Assembly: GCF_001642935.1 (NCBI RefSeq)
Contig: NZ_CP016761.1
Span: 2,046,001-2,110,000 of the forward strand
Length of the DNA stretch: 64,000 nucleotides
From: Fictibacillus arsenicus
Lineage (GTDB): Bacteria; Bacillota; Bacilli; Bacillales; Fictibacillaceae
Direction of reading: 5' to 3'
Positions 42,971 to 52,270 of this stretch are shown in pieces. Below the pieces are notes generated by a model. It was given only the letters and a program-made list of their open reading frames with translations. It searched no databases and was not told the origin of the DNA. Made by a program: the position numbers and the translations under genes. Numbering within the stretch: position 1 is the stretch's first letter; every line of letters begins with the position of its first letter.

Positions 42971-43255
42971 ATGAAAACTGTATCTCATATTAATTTACGA
43001 AAAGAAAAGGAAAAAACGTTCACTTGTGATGATAGAATCATGTTGTTTATTACGAAATTTCATTTAAAAGCCAAAAGGGACAAATGGTTAACATTGAGGC
43101 TGCTTCTTAGAAAAGGTTCAGCAGATCTCGTAGAACAAATTTTAATCAGTTCAGAATACAGAAGAGATTTCCCTGAACTGCTTGAAGATGAAACTGTCAG
43201 AGATTTTTACTTGGACTTAAAGAATCCAAAAAAAGAAATGTGTCTTACCATTTAG
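42971..43255 (+). CDS. Small protein of unknown function
   Basis: A 94-residue basic, helical protein (KTFTCDDRIMLFITKFHLKA, LLLRKGSADLVEQILISSEY). No known motif recognised. The start at 42971 has a perfect AAAGGAGGG 9 bases upstream, which trims an apparent 135-base longer frame. Ends directly at a strong terminator, so it is a genuine independent transcript. Confidence 0.72.
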   Translation: MKTVSHINLRKEKEKTFTCDDRIMLFITKFHLKAKRDKWLTLRLLLRKGSADLVEQILISSEYRRDFPELLEDETVRDFYLDLKNPKKEMCLTI

Positions 43256-43279
43256 CCTTTTGGGAAACCAAAAGGTTTT
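43256..43279 (+). terminator. GAAA-capped terminator
   Basis: CCTTTTGG-GAAA-CCAAAAGG followed by TTTTC, beginning at the base after the stop codon. Confidence 0.9.
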
Positions 43280-43354
43280 CTTCTTGCCATTTTTAGTGTG
43301 CATGGATACCTTCATTTGTTATAATACTGACAAGAATATGAAGGAGCATGATTT

Positions 43355-43729
43355 ATGAAACGTTATACATTAGAAGAAGCGAATCAACTGCTGCCAATAC
43401 TGTCAAAGGAATTTGATTCTCTGCATAACCTGCAAAGAGAATTCGATCTTTGGTATGAATCCTTTCAGCAGGTCGAGCCGCATTTAAATGCTGATGAAAA
43501 AGCAGAATGGGAAAAAAGAATTCAATATATGGAATTGGAAGCTGAAATTTTCATCTCAAATATTCTTTCTCATGGTGTATGGTTTGAAGATGCATTTTCA
43601 TCTACACTTCATTTTCCCGCAATCTTAAATGGAGAAAAAGGTATTTTCAAATGGCATCCAGAGGAACCGTTAATAACCGTATATCAAAGTGCTGAAGAAA
43701 AAATTACTCCATTGAACTTAGTAAATTAA
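43355..43729 (+). CDS. DUF2203 family protein
   Basis: A 124-residue cytosolic protein starting with KRYTLEEANQLLPILS, the recognisable start of the DUF2203 family; it ends with the typical FEDAFSSTLHFPAILNGEKGIFKWHPEE region that brings a WH-E motif. Function unknown. GAAGGAG before ATG. Followed by the tRNA-Arg gene. Confidence 0.82.
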   Translation: MKRYTLEEANQLLPILSKEFDSLHNLQREFDLWYESFQQVEPHLNADEKAEWEKRIQYMELEAEIFISNILSHGVWFEDAFSSTLHFPAILNGEKGIFKWHPEEPLITVYQSAEEKITPLNLVN

Positions 43730-43809
43730 GGTAACCCTATTTAATAGTTGTAAAAAAAGCTTGTTTTATTTCTGTTTATTGTTTATGATATTAATCGTGA
43801 CGGTAATTA

Positions 43810-43884
43810 GCGCCTATAGTGAAATGGATATCACACGAGATTTCGGCTCTCGTATTCTGGGTTCGAATCCTGGTGGGCGCGCCA
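43810..43884 (+). tRNA. tRNA-Arg (anticodon TCG), CCA encoded
   Basis: Acceptor GCGCCTA pairs with TGGGCGC (43874-43880), discriminator G, then CCA. The D-stem is GTGA/TCAC, the anticodon stem CGAGA/TCTCG with loop TTTCGGC, placing anticodon TCG at 43843-43845 (reads CGA). The T-arm is CTGGG-TTCGAAT-CCTGG with two wobble pairs. The shape is complete and the gene is single, followed by a terminator. Confidence 0.93.
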
Positions 43885-43916
43885 CTTTCCAATTGAATAT
43901 CTGATTATCGGTAAAT

Positions 43917-43965
43917 CCGGTACTCACCACGGGGAATGGTAATTTGGACCGGTGGTTTTTTATTT
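43917..43965 (+). terminator. Terminator after tRNA-Arg
   Basis: CCGGT (43917-43921) and ACCGG (43948-43952), or the overlapping ACCAC/GTGGT pair, close a loop followed by TGG and six T. Confidence 0.65.
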
Positions 43966-44006
43966 GGCGTCATAAATAAACTAACGTTGCAGGTTGGTGA
44001 TTATTA

Positions 44007-44927
44007 ATGTCAGAAAAAATGAGAGTACTTTTGTATTATAAGTATGTACCGATTGATGATCCGGAAAGCTTTAAAGACGAACATTTAAAGTTTTGCAAGG
44101 ATTTAGGACTTCTCGGACGAATTATTGTTGCGCCAGAAGGGATCAACGGAACAGTTTCAGGTACATTTGAACAAACACAAATCTATATGGATTATCTAAA
44201 AGCAGATCCTCGCTTTGAAGATATTGTCTTTAAGATAGATGAAGTTGAAGGACATACATTTAAAAAAATGTTTGTGCGTCATAAAAAGGAACTTGTAACT
44301 TGGCGTTTCGAAGAAGATGTGAATCCGAATCAGCTTTCGGGTAAACGATTGTCGCCAAAAGAGTTTTATGAAGCTCTTCAAGATGAAGATGTTATCGTAA
44401 TTGATGGTCGTAATGACTATGAATATGAAATCGGCCATTTCAAAGGTGCGATTAAACCTGATGTAAAAGCTTCACGCGATTTCCCAAAATGGGTCCGTGA
44501 AAACTTAAGTGAATTTAAAGATAAGAAAGTATTAACATATTGCACAGGAGGAATCCGGTGCGAAAAGTTCTCAGGATTCTTATTGCAAGAAGGCTTTAAG
44601 GATGTTTCACAGCTTGAAGGCGGTATCGTAACTTATGGAAAAGATCCTGAAGTACAAGGACGATACTGGAACGGTAAATGTTATGTTTTTGACGAGCGGA
44701 TCTCAGTGCCAATTAATCGTACTGAAGAAGATGTAGTGATCTCTAGTTGTTATTATTGCGGCAAAACAGAAGATCGATACGTAAACTGCGCAAATCCAGA
44801 GTGCAATAAACAGCATGTGTGCTGTACGGATTGTGAAGTTAAACATAAACGTTCATGTACAAAGGAATGTTTGGAGCATCCTCGAAATCGATACGAAACA
44901 GAAAGTAAAGAACAACAGAGCGTTTAA
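44007..44927 (+). CDS. trhO: tRNA uridine-34 hydroxylase (rhodanese-type, TrhO/YbfQ)
   Basis: A 306-residue UPF0176/TrhO protein that hydroxylates U34 of tRNAs with O2 towards 5-methoxyuridine. An N-terminal acylphosphatase-like domain ([12 protein letters not shown]) is followed by a rhodanese domain with the catalytic loop [11 protein letters not shown] and a C-terminal cysteine-rich tail ([28 protein letters not shown]) that likely binds Zn. Adjacent to, but not co-transcribed with, tRNA-Arg. Confidence 0.94.
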   Translation: MSEKMRVLLYYKYVPIDDPESFKDEHLKFCKDLGLLGRIIVAPEGINGTVSGTFEQTQIYMDYLKADPRFEDIVFKIDEVEGHTFKKMFVRHKKELVTWRFEEDVNPNQLSGKRLSPKEFYEALQDEDVIVIDGRNDYEYEIGHFKGAIKPDVKASRDFPKWVRENLSEFKDKKVLTYCTGGIRCEKFSGFLLQEGFKDVSQLEGGIVTYGKDPEVQGRYWNGKCYVFDERISVPINRTEEDVVISSCYYCGKTEDRYVNCANPECNKQHVCCTDCEVKHKRSCTKECLEHPRNRYETESKEQQSV

Positions 44928-44930
44928 ACA

Positions 44931-44960
44931 AGAGCCAGTAAATATACTGGCTTTTTCTTT
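44931..44960 (+). terminator. Terminator after trhO
   Basis: AGCCAGTA-AATA-TACTGGCT followed by TTTTCTTTTT. Confidence 0.92.
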
Positions 44961-45009
44961 TTGCCTGTTTTAAAGTTAACTTTAACAACTAGTACTAGGG
45001 GGAACAAAT

Positions 45010-45330
45010 GTGAACCGTGCAAATGAAATTTCTGAAAAAGTAATCAGTAATTATCAAAAAGATGAGGGAATGATGATAATTATTTATGCCCAGTGGTGCG
45101 TAAATAACGGACTTGATCCAAAAGCTGTGTATTTAAAAGCCTATCCTGAACAGGGGAATAATGAATATGTAATGCATATGCTTGAGCAGACTGTAACTAA
45201 AGAAGAGGCAGAGGATATTGCTAATGAAACGCTTCTGCAGGTTTTATCTTTATTTGGGAACGAGGACCTAGCTTTCACTGTATCAAAAGAGATAGATGCA
45301 TTGGAGGCGAAAAAGAATGACAGGACATAA
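45010..45330 (+). CDS. Small protein of unknown function, coupled to kapB
   Basis: A 106-residue acidic, helical protein with no motif I recognise. GTG start (an ATG two bases earlier is followed at once by a stop); TAGGGGGA lies upstream. Its last 14 bases overlap kapB, so the two are translationally coupled. By context it may act with KapB in sporulation-kinase signalling, but this is only inference. Confidence 0.7.
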   Translation: MNRANEISEKVISNYQKDEGMMIIIYAQWCVNNGLDPKAVYLKAYPEQGNNEYVMHMLEQTVTKEEAEDIANETLLQVLSLFGNEDLAFTVSKEIDALEAKKNDRT

Positions 45331-45691
45331 AAAGCTAGTGCTTGCCAGTTATAAAACAGGACAATATATAGGTGAGGCAGAAGATGAAAGAAACCAAATG
45401 GTACTCTTAAAAGTTCTGGCAGTTGTATCTCATCCTTGGCAAGGCGACCTTCATAATCCAAAGAAAGCTGACGTTCCATTTTTTCAGGAAAGAAGAGCTT
45501 TAAGCTTTGGAGAAAGAGCATGGGTGCCAATTCATACTATTAAAGAATTTGATGGGAATCCTCCTGAATACAAAGAATCTTTAAGAACAGCTTTAAGCAA
45601 TTACATAAATAAACTTAAAGAAGATAATAGTGACTGGGCTAAACGTTCACTGGAATGTCTTTATCAATTAGAAAAAGATTATAAAATTTGA
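45317..45691 (+). CDS. kapB: Kinase-associated protein B
   Basis: A 124-residue protein matching B. subtilis KapB: YKTGQYIGE near the start, VLAVVSHPWQGDLHNPKKADVPFF and ERRALSFGERAWVP are diagnostic. KapB is needed for signalling through the KinB sensor kinase into the sporulation phosphorelay. Despite its older name it has no lipobox or signal peptide here. Start at ATG 45317 with GGAGG upstream. KinB is not in this window, so the gene is separated from its usual partner locally. Confidence 0.92.
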   Translation: MTGHKKLVLASYKTGQYIGEAEDERNQMVLLKVLAVVSHPWQGDLHNPKKADVPFFQERRALSFGERAWVPIHTIKEFDGNPPEYKESLRTALSNYINKLKEDNSDWAKRSLECLYQLEKDYKI

Positions 45692-45753
45692 TTAAGAAAC
45701 TTTAAATTGTGGAAATGAAATGATAATACACACATAATAAGGTGGCGATATAA

Positions 45754-46575
45754 TTGGATTTGCAGCAGAAAATAATCGAAGAATTACTAGTAAAACCTGA
45801 AATAGATATTGAAGATGAAATAAATCAAAGAATACAGTTTTTGAAAGATTATTTAAAAAGAACAGGTGCAAAGGGTTATGTCCTGGGAATTAGCGGAGGA
45901 CAGGATTCGACATTAGCAGGTAAACTAGCTCAGATCGCAATGGAACAACTGAGAGAGGAAACAGGTGAAGAATATTCATTTATTGCTGTAAGACTTCCAT
46001 ATGGTGTACAAAAAGATGAAAATGATGCACAATTGGCTTTAAAATTTATTAATCCTGATATTTCTCTTACGGTCAATATTAAATCAGCAGTAGATGCCTC
46101 GGTGAAAAATTTCAAAGCTGCAACTGATAAAGAATTGAATAACTTTCTTAAAGGAAATACGAAAGCCCGAGAAAGAATGAAAGTGCAATACGATATAGCT
46201 GGTGCCTATCAATGTCTTGTGATTGGAACAGACCACGCAGCAGAAGCGATTACTGGTTTCTTCACAAAACACGGTGACGGTGCATGTGACCTCGTTCCTT
46301 TATTTGGACTTAACAAGAGACAAGGCAGAGCTTTGCTGAAACAATTAGGAGCTGACGAACGCCTTTATTTAAAAGTGCCGACAGCTGATTTAGAAGATGA
46401 CAAACCGCTTATTCCAGATGAAACAGCATTAGGGGTAACATATGAAGAGATCGATGATTATTTAGAAGGAAAAGAAATCTCAGCATCTTCAAAACAAAAA
46501 ATTGAAAAACGATTTGTACAAACCATGCATAAACGTAATCCTCCTGCCTCAGTTCATGATACATGGTGGAAATAA
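45754..46575 (+). CDS. nadE: NH3-dependent NAD+ synthetase
   Basis: A 273-residue enzyme that amidates deamido-NAD with ammonia and ATP. The ATP-pyrophosphatase P-loop is [16 protein letters not shown] (residues about 46-61); [30 protein letters not shown] is the diagnostic C-terminal region. No glutaminase domain is fused, matching bacillus enzymes. TTG start with AAGGTGG upstream. Ends at a strong terminator. Confidence 0.96.
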   Translation: MDLQQKIIEELLVKPEIDIEDEINQRIQFLKDYLKRTGAKGYVLGISGGQDSTLAGKLAQIAMEQLREETGEEYSFIAVRLPYGVQKDENDAQLALKFINPDISLTVNIKSAVDASVKNFKAATDKELNNFLKGNTKARERMKVQYDIAGAYQCLVIGTDHAAEAITGFFTKHGDGACDLVPLFGLNKRQGRALLKQLGADERLYLKVPTADLEDDKPLIPDETALGVTYEEIDDYLEGKEISASSKQKIEKRFVQTMHKRNPPASVHDTWWK

Positions 46576-46581
46576 CATTGG

Positions 46582-46608
46582 ACACCTGGTCTTATACCAG
46601 GTGTTTTT
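46582..46608 (+). terminator. Terminator after nadE
   Basis: ACACCTGGT-CTTAT-ACCAGGTGT followed by T residues. Confidence 0.93.
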
Positions 46609-46666
46609 GTTTTAAGGATTTTAGGTTATACTTGTTTTTGGAGAAAAGGGGAAGGGGATTCTTGAT

Positions 46667-46918
46667 TTGAGTAAAACAGCAAAAATCATTATTGTTGCAG
46701 GTGTTATATTTCTTGCTTATTTTGTATTTGATTCGATTAATCGTGAAAATACCAGAAAAGAACGTCTTAATGTGATCGATGATCATTTTAAAAAACCTTT
46801 TAAAATTGAAGAAGAACTTAAAGAGCAATATGATGAAGATTTTTTAATCGAAATGGACAATGAATTTTATATGGTAACTGTAAAAGACAATAAAGTTGTT
46901 AAGACAATTAAACAGTAA
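46667..46918 (+). CDS. Small single-pass membrane protein of unknown function
   Basis: An 83-residue protein: an N-terminal helix IIIVAGVIFLAYFVF then a charged soluble part ending in VTVKDNKVVKTIKQ. TTG start with AAAGGGGAAGGGGA upstream. No family recognised. Followed by its own terminator. Confidence 0.7.
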   Translation: MSKTAKIIIVAGVIFLAYFVFDSINRENTRKERLNVIDDHFKKPFKIEEELKEQYDEDFLIEMDNEFYMVTVKDNKVVKTIKQ

Positions 46919-46923
46919 TTAAA

Positions 46924-46951
46924 AGACCGCTGAAAAGAGCGGTTTTTTTAT
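46924..46951 (+). terminator. Terminator
   Basis: ACCGCT-GAAAAG-AGCGGT with seven T. Confidence 0.9.
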
Positions 46952-46956
46952 TTTAA

Positions 46957-47257
46957 AGGCTCATTTTTAAAAACGATTGTTGCTTCTGAACATTTTTTGT
47001 TGAGTATGCTTCTTTGACTAGTTGATTGGAGCGTAAGGTGCGAGACTCCTGCGAGAGCAGCGTGCCAGCTACCTGACTATTCTTCTCGCAAGGCATGCGA
47101 CGAGGAAGCTCGCTTCGGCGTGATTTTCTTGTAGACGCAGGAGCAGCGCTTCAAATATCTTTCCGCGGGGCTCACCGCACGCCCCGCGGAAAGCGAGCAT
47201 CCTGGAGCGGAAATCAATTTCTTCTAATAGCAACAATGTTTCCGAAATCAGCCATTT
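46957..47257. repeat. Interspersed palindromic repeat, copy E (with inserted module)
   Basis: Begins AACGATTGTTGCTTC, then TAGTTGATTGGAGCG, AAGGTGCGAGACTCCTGCG. Module 47068-47146, also found at 998-1076, follows. Then TTTCCGCGGGGC and GCCCCGCGGAAA (47160-47192) form a perfect 12-bp inverted repeat with a 9-base loop. It ends GCGAGCATCCTGGAGCGG, AAATCAATTTC and AATAGCAACAATG. The 180 bases after it, up to the next gene, contain only AT-rich sequence and a weak AACTTTT/AAAAGTT dyad near 47314. Confidence 0.86.
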
Positions 47258-47439
47258 GAAAATATGTTCCATTACTAAGTTAGTAGGACATTATACTTAA
47301 ATCCTTTACAAAACTTTTATATAAAAAGTTCTTTAGGAGCAATTTTCTTTACAATTGAAAATGCATGCTAACTCCTTGGCTTTCCTATGCTATGATTTTT
47401 TTGGTTTTACAAAATCATTGCAAAAAAGGGGTTTGTTTT

Positions 47440-49389
47440 ATGAAATGGAAAAAATGTTTATCTGCTTTTGTCATAATAACATCCGTAATTTCTGTACAGT
47501 CACCGTATAATTCAACGGTTGGTGCTGCAGGAACAAGTGAAGGGCCAGTCATATCTGAAGTAGCATGGATGGGGACAACCATAGATGCAAACGATGAATG
47601 GGTTGAACTCTTTAATCCGACAAACGAGATCATACAGCTAGATGGCTGGACACTTAAAGCTTCCGACGGAACTCCATCTGTGCAGCTCACAGGCTCAATC
47701 AGCCCCGGAGAAACTTATTTGCTCGAAAGAACAGACGATTCAACAGTTCCTGGAATAACAGCCGATCAGATCTATACAGGAGCTCTCTCAAATACCGGAG
47801 AAGTTCTAGAACTAGCTGATGGAGCTAATCAAACAATTGATACTATTTCGAGCTGGTATGCGGGCGATTCTGCGTCAAGAGCGACGATGGAAAGAAAAAG
47901 CCCGTCTGTATCCGGTGATGACCCTCAGAATTGGCAAACAGCAACTGTAAACTATGACGCAGGATTTGGTACACCAGGAACAGTAAGGGGTACGTCGAAC
48001 GGTCAGCCAGAACAGTTAAATAACATAAGCAATGAAGTTGGAGCCATAAATGTTTATTTTAATAAAAGTGCATTAACTCAGTTTGCGACACCTGGTAATT
48101 CCGCAAACTATAATGTGAACCTAGAAAACCGTTTAATTAACCGTATTAACGAAGCAACAGAATCTATTGATATCGCTACATATGAGATTAATCTCCCAAA
48201 CGTAGTTAATGCATTAATTGAAAAAGCTGCAGCAGGTGTTACAGTTCGTATGATCGCTGATGCAAAGCCATTAAGTGATGCTGAGCATGATGCAAGATAC
48301 GAACTTATGAAACTTTATTTAGAGAAATTAACTAGAGGAAAAGACGGAGCAGTTAACACTGCTGATGATATTCATATTTTTTCAGATTCAATAATCTTTG
48401 CCGTAGAGGATTCCGCGAAACGATCTCAGTATAACCTGTCTCAAACCGGTTATCAGGATTTCACACAGCGTACAGTAAATGTGGGAAGCGGCAGTCAAAC
48501 AGGACACATGCTTGTCGATGGGGAGTCCAAAGATTCAAATGCTTATTATTCACCCGATGATCAAATGCATAATAAATATCTGATTATTGATGGGAAATGG
48601 GTATTTACAGGAAGCTGGAACTTTACCACTACAGGTCTTTACGGTACAGATGAGAACAGAGAGTCAGGCATCTTAGATGGAAACTCCAATCATTCAATTG
48701 AATTGCATTCAACTGAACTCTCAGCCATATATAAGACTGAATTTGATGAAATGTGGGGAAGTGCAGATGTAAACCCAAATCCTGCAGTTTCTAACTTTGG
48801 ATCTCGCAAAACTGATAATACCCCGCACCAAGTTACAGTAGGGGGCAAAGTGATAGAAGTATATTTCTCTCCTGGTGATAATGCAGTTCCTAAAATGAAT
48901 GAGACTATAGAATCATCAGCTGATCAAAATACGTATTTTAGTATATTTGCATGGTCCGATCAATCACTTGTTGATACGCTGAAAGTGAAATGGGAAGGAT
49001 CTCCTCATGATATGGAAGGTACACTGACTGGCTTTGATATCAAAGGGGTTTTTGATGATTCATTCTGGAATATGTGGTGGTCAGCATCTGTGGATATGAC
49101 AGGAAGAACTGCTTCACAAACGAGTACAAACAATCCAAATACACGCTGGAAAAATCCTGCTCCGGTTTATATGGATAAGGAATCAAGAAAACTTCATCAT
49201 AAATACTTTATCATTGATGCTGATACTTCCAGTGACCCGTTAGTTATTACAGGTTCTACAAACTGGAGTACAAACGGAAACGATGTAAATGACGAAAATG
49301 CATTATGGATTCATGACTTATCTATTACGAATCAATTCAAACAAGAATTTATGGCTAGATATGAACAAGCCGGCGGTGCTATTCAATAA
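47440..49389 (+). CDS. Secreted lamin-tail domain + phospholipase D-like protein
   Basis: A 649-residue exported protein. The signal peptide is MKWKKCLSAFVIITSVISV with a cleavage region near AAG. A lamin-tail (LTD) beta-sandwich follows at about residues 32-150 (PVISEVAWMGT, DEWVELFNPTN, IQLDGWTLKASDG). The rest holds two HKD half-sites, HNKYLIIDGKWVFTGSWNF and HHKYFIID...TGSTNW, the paired catalytic motifs of the phospholipase D superfamily. The likely activity is an extracellular phosphodiesterase, nuclease or phospholipase; the LTD domain may bind DNA or cell surface. ATG 47440 with AAAAAGGGG upstream. Monocistronic. Confidence 0.88.
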   Translation: MKWKKCLSAFVIITSVISVQSPYNSTVGAAGTSEGPVISEVAWMGTTIDANDEWVELFNPTNEIIQLDGWTLKASDGTPSVQLTGSISPGETYLLERTDDSTVPGITADQIYTGALSNTGEVLELADGANQTIDTISSWYAGDSASRATMERKSPSVSGDDPQNWQTATVNYDAGFGTPGTVRGTSNGQPEQLNNISNEVGAINVYFNKSALTQFATPGNSANYNVNLENRLINRINEATESIDIATYEINLPNVVNALIEKAAAGVTVRMIADAKPLSDAEHDARYELMKLYLEKLTRGKDGAVNTADDIHIFSDSIIFAVEDSAKRSQYNLSQTGYQDFTQRTVNVGSGSQTGHMLVDGESKDSNAYYSPDDQMHNKYLIIDGKWVFTGSWNFTTTGLYGTDENRESGILDGNSNHSIELHSTELSAIYKTEFDEMWGSADVNPNPAVSNFGSRKTDNTPHQVTVGGKVIEVYFSPGDNAVPKMNETIESSADQNTYFSIFAWSDQSLVDTLKVKWEGSPHDMEGTLTGFDIKGVFDDSFWNMWWSASVDMTGRTASQTSTNNPNTRWKNPAPVYMDKESRKLHHKYFIIDADTSSDPLVITGSTNWSTNGNDVNDENALWIHDLSITNQFKQEFMARYEQAGGAIQ

Positions 49390-49406
49390 AATATAAATTT
49401 GTAATA

Positions 49407-49436
49407 AAGTGACTCTTGAAGGGAGTCACTTTTTCA
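49407..49436 (+). terminator. Terminator after the PLD gene
   Basis: AAGTGACTC pairs with GAGTCACTT, then five T. Confidence 0.92.
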
Positions 49437-49493
49437 TTTACAGTAGATGAAAGCTCAATTGCATACATACTATATAGATGAGGTGGTTAATAT

Positions 49494-50363
49494 ATGGAAA
49501 ATTCATACGTTTTATATCACGATCAGATAATTAAAAGTGGTTCAATACCTGTAGATCCTGAAGATAGAGGCTACTTATTCGGTGATGGTATTTATGAGGT
49601 TGTTTTTGTATATGACAGAAAACCCTTTGCATTTAATGAGCATTTTGACCGGTTTGAGCAAAGCGCAAAAAAATTAGAACTTGCAATGCCATATGATATT
49701 GCAACTTTCAAACATCTAACAGAAGAATTAATTACTAAAAATAATATTGTGAACGGAATGGTTTATATTCAAATGACAAGAGGGGTTGCACCTCGCAATC
49801 ACTTGTATGAACGTAATATGCAGAGTGTAGTTACAGGATTTGCTAAGTCCGTTTCTTTAGATTCCATTGAAAAGTCTCAGTCCAATGGAATTCAAACATA
49901 TCTGACAGAAGATATTCGATGGCTGCGCTGTGATATTAAAAGTTTAAATTTACTTGGTAATGTAATGGCAAAAAGAAAAGCTGCAGATTTTGACTGTCAG
50001 GAAGCTATACAGCACAGGGATGGGACAGTTACTGAAGGTTCATCATCCAATGTTTTTATAGTGAAAAATGGTACGCTTAAAACTCATCCTGCTACAAATC
50101 TTATTTTGAATGGCATCACTCGGCAAATCGTTATTAACCTTGCTGAAAAGCTTCAAATTCCAGTATTGGAAGAATCCTTTACAGTTGATGAGCTTACTGG
50201 TGCAGATGAAGTATTTATTACAAGTACAACAATGGAAGTAACGCCTGTTGTCCAACTAAGAGGAAACAAAGAACAAGCTTATAAAATTGGACCTGTTACT
50301 GCAGAATTACAAAAGCAATTTAAAACTCAAATCCAACAAAATACTTCTGCAATGAAATCTTAA
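49494..50363 (+). CDS. dat: D-amino acid aminotransferase
   Basis: A 289-residue fold-type IV PLP enzyme that interconverts D-alanine and D-glutamate for cell-wall synthesis. DRGYLFGDGIYEVV and the PLP Lys149 in CDIKSLNLLGNVMAKRKA are characteristic; TEGSSSNVFIVKNG and TSTTMEVTPV follow. AGGTGG upstream of ATG. Followed after 18 bases by the DUF502 gene, likely an operon. Confidence 0.93.
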   Translation: MENSYVLYHDQIIKSGSIPVDPEDRGYLFGDGIYEVVFVYDRKPFAFNEHFDRFEQSAKKLELAMPYDIATFKHLTEELITKNNIVNGMVYIQMTRGVAPRNHLYERNMQSVVTGFAKSVSLDSIEKSQSNGIQTYLTEDIRWLRCDIKSLNLLGNVMAKRKAADFDCQEAIQHRDGTVTEGSSSNVFIVKNGTLKTHPATNLILNGITRQIVINLAEKLQIPVLEESFTVDELTGADEVFITSTTMEVTPVVQLRGNKEQAYKIGPVTAELQKQFKTQIQQNTSAMKS

Positions 50364-50381
50364 AAAACGTTAGAGGAAAAC

Positions 50382-50954
50382 ATGAAGACTTTACTCAAAT
50401 ATTTTATTAATGGTTTATTAACAATCCTTCCGATCGTGTTAGCCGTATATATAATCTATAAGATTTTCGGTTTCTTAGACAGCATTCTTGGCAATTTACT
50501 AAAGGATGTATTAAAAGAAGACTATATTCCGGGAATTGGTCTTGTTACAACCATTGTCTTAATTACAGTTTTAGGATGGATGTCTACACAGTATATTTCA
50601 GGTAAGATATTTAGACTTATTGATCGAGTACTTGAAAAAACACCATTTGTAAAAACGGTATATACAGTTATTAAGGATACTGTTCATTCACTCTTTGGTG
50701 AAAAGCGGTCTTTCTCAACAGTTGTGCTTATCGAGTATCCAGAGCTTAATATGAAAAGTGTAGGTTTTGTCACTACAGAGGACGTAAGCAGTCTAGGGGA
50801 CGAACTGGCGGATCACGTAGCAGTATATATTCCACAAACCTTTCAGATTGCAGGGTTTACATTTTTAGTACCAAAGGAAAGAATAATAATTCTGGATATA
50901 AAACCTGAAGAAGCTATGAAATTTTTGCTATCTGGCGGAGTTGCAACAAAATAA
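50382..50954 (+). CDS. DUF502 family membrane protein
   Basis: A 190-residue protein with two N-terminal helices (GLLTILPIVLAVYIIYKIF and IPGIGLVTTIVLITVLGWM) and a soluble C-terminal part containing FVKTVYTVIKDTVHSLFG and a PTF-like IPQTFQIAGFTFLVPKE, the DUF502 pattern. Function unknown. AGAGGA before ATG. Ends at a terminator. Confidence 0.88.
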   Translation: MKTLLKYFINGLLTILPIVLAVYIIYKIFGFLDSILGNLLKDVLKEDYIPGIGLVTTIVLITVLGWMSTQYISGKIFRLIDRVLEKTPFVKTVYTVIKDTVHSLFGEKRSFSTVVLIEYPELNMKSVGFVTTEDVSSLGDELADHVAVYIPQTFQIAGFTFLVPKERIIILDIKPEEAMKFLLSGGVATK

Positions 50955-50962
50955 ACGAAGAA

Positions 50963-50992
50963 GCACCCTTAACATTTTAAGGGTGCATTTTT
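50963..50992 (+). terminator. Terminator after DUF502 gene
   Basis: GCACCCTTAA-CATT-TTAAGGGTGC followed by ATTTTT. Confidence 0.92.
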
Positions 50993-51044
50993 GTGTTATA
51001 AACCTTTTCATTTCATACATTGTGAATAAAGGAAGGTGTTAACA

Positions 51045-52247
51045 TTGCGACGCTCAAAGAGAATCTATACAAAATTAACACTTATTCCGCTGCATATAAT
51101 TATTCGTCCTTTTTTTACGGTAAAAAAGAAAAAGGTAATTTGGGAGCTCAATGCAAATCAAAAACAGCAATTACAACGGAAATGGAATAAAATATTTGAG
51201 TTTTCTGAAGGGCTTTCAATAACTTTTCAAAAAGACAAGGAATTAATAGAACGAATTAAAAGGGAAACTTCACTTAATAACAAAAATAATATAACAAGAA
51301 CAGCTGCCTACCTTTCTTTTTATAAAAGTCACCCTGAGGTTCACTGGTCATTTTTAGCACATATGGTCTCCAGGAATGCAGGTTATTTTATGACAGATCT
51401 TAAAGGTGAATTTTTGCCTGATTTAATAGATCGTTCTGTAATTGAAGAATTATATTTCATGCTCGAAAAAGGGAACAGTATGATTTTTCAAGATGCCTAT
51501 CCTCAATTACTCCTATATGAAGAAAGTAAAAGGAGAAATATCTCACTTTTTAACTTATGTAAATTCTTTAATGTTTCGTCATTTATGGAAGGTATATGGG
51601 AAATGTTTTTTGATGGCGACCGCACTCCTTTATTGCCAACGGCTCAAATAATTAATGAACAAAGCCATATCGAGAAGCATTTGATTAGAACAGAACAATT
51701 TCACAAGTTGCAAAATCAAATATCTTTTAAGCTGCAGGAGTGGCTTCACCTTTCACAAATTCTCTTTCCGGTAATGCCCATAAATAATACAATAGGGGAT
51801 ACCATGCAAGGGTTTGAAACAATAGAAAAACGAATAATGTTAGGACAAAACTTATACGTAATGCTCTTTCAGCATAACAACTTTGATCCTGTTTATAATT
51901 TCGCAGAAAATAATCAACATACTGGCTCTCGTTCTGATTATGATTCTGTTGTTTTTGCAGCATCTAAAAAGCAGAACACTGGATCGCCAAAAGAAAAGTT
52001 ATCTCTTTTTAAAACAAAAAAAAATCAAAGACTATACAGTCCTAAACTTGAGGCAGTGTGGAACAAAAACTTTCATGGACCTTTTCATTCTTCTGATTGG
52101 TTCTCTAATCCACAAAAAATAATTTCTCAGATCAGATTAGTCTCAAAACCTTCTTCTCAAATCTGGATGGCTTATTGGGCAGGGCTTCATCAAATAGAAA
52201 CTGTATATCTTTTGATACAATATTACCGATTAATCAAAAAAAAATAG
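51045..52247 (+). CDS. yppC: DUF2515 family protein, YppC-like
   Basis: A 400-residue protein with a basic N-terminus and the DUF2515 segment NNITRTAAYLSFYKSHPEVHW ... MVSRNAGYFMTDLKG (about residues 80-120). It resembles B. subtilis YppC, whose function is unknown. The start is TTG 51045 with GGAAGGTG upstream. Unusually AT-rich. It lies next to a YppG-like gene, as in the ypp region of B. subtilis, but here convergently. Confidence 0.82.
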   Translation: MRRSKRIYTKLTLIPLHIIIRPFFTVKKKKVIWELNANQKQQLQRKWNKIFEFSEGLSITFQKDKELIERIKRETSLNNKNNITRTAAYLSFYKSHPEVHWSFLAHMVSRNAGYFMTDLKGEFLPDLIDRSVIEELYFMLEKGNSMIFQDAYPQLLLYEESKRRNISLFNLCKFFNVSSFMEGIWEMFFDGDRTPLLPTAQIINEQSHIEKHLIRTEQFHKLQNQISFKLQEWLHLSQILFPVMPINNTIGDTMQGFETIEKRIMLGQNLYVMLFQHNNFDPVYNFAENNQHTGSRSDYDSVVFAASKKQNTGSPKEKLSLFKTKKNQRLYSPKLEAVWNKNFHGPFHSSDWFSNPQKIISQIRLVSKPSSQIWMAYWAGLHQIETVYLLIQYYRLIKKK

Positions 52248-52270
52248 AGGCCTTTAAAAAGGGCTCTATT
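52241..52270. terminator. Hairpin between convergent yppC and yppG
   Basis: TAGAG-x-CC and GG-x-CTCTA pair around TTTAAAAA. The stem overlaps both gene ends; moderate strength. Confidence 0.6.
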
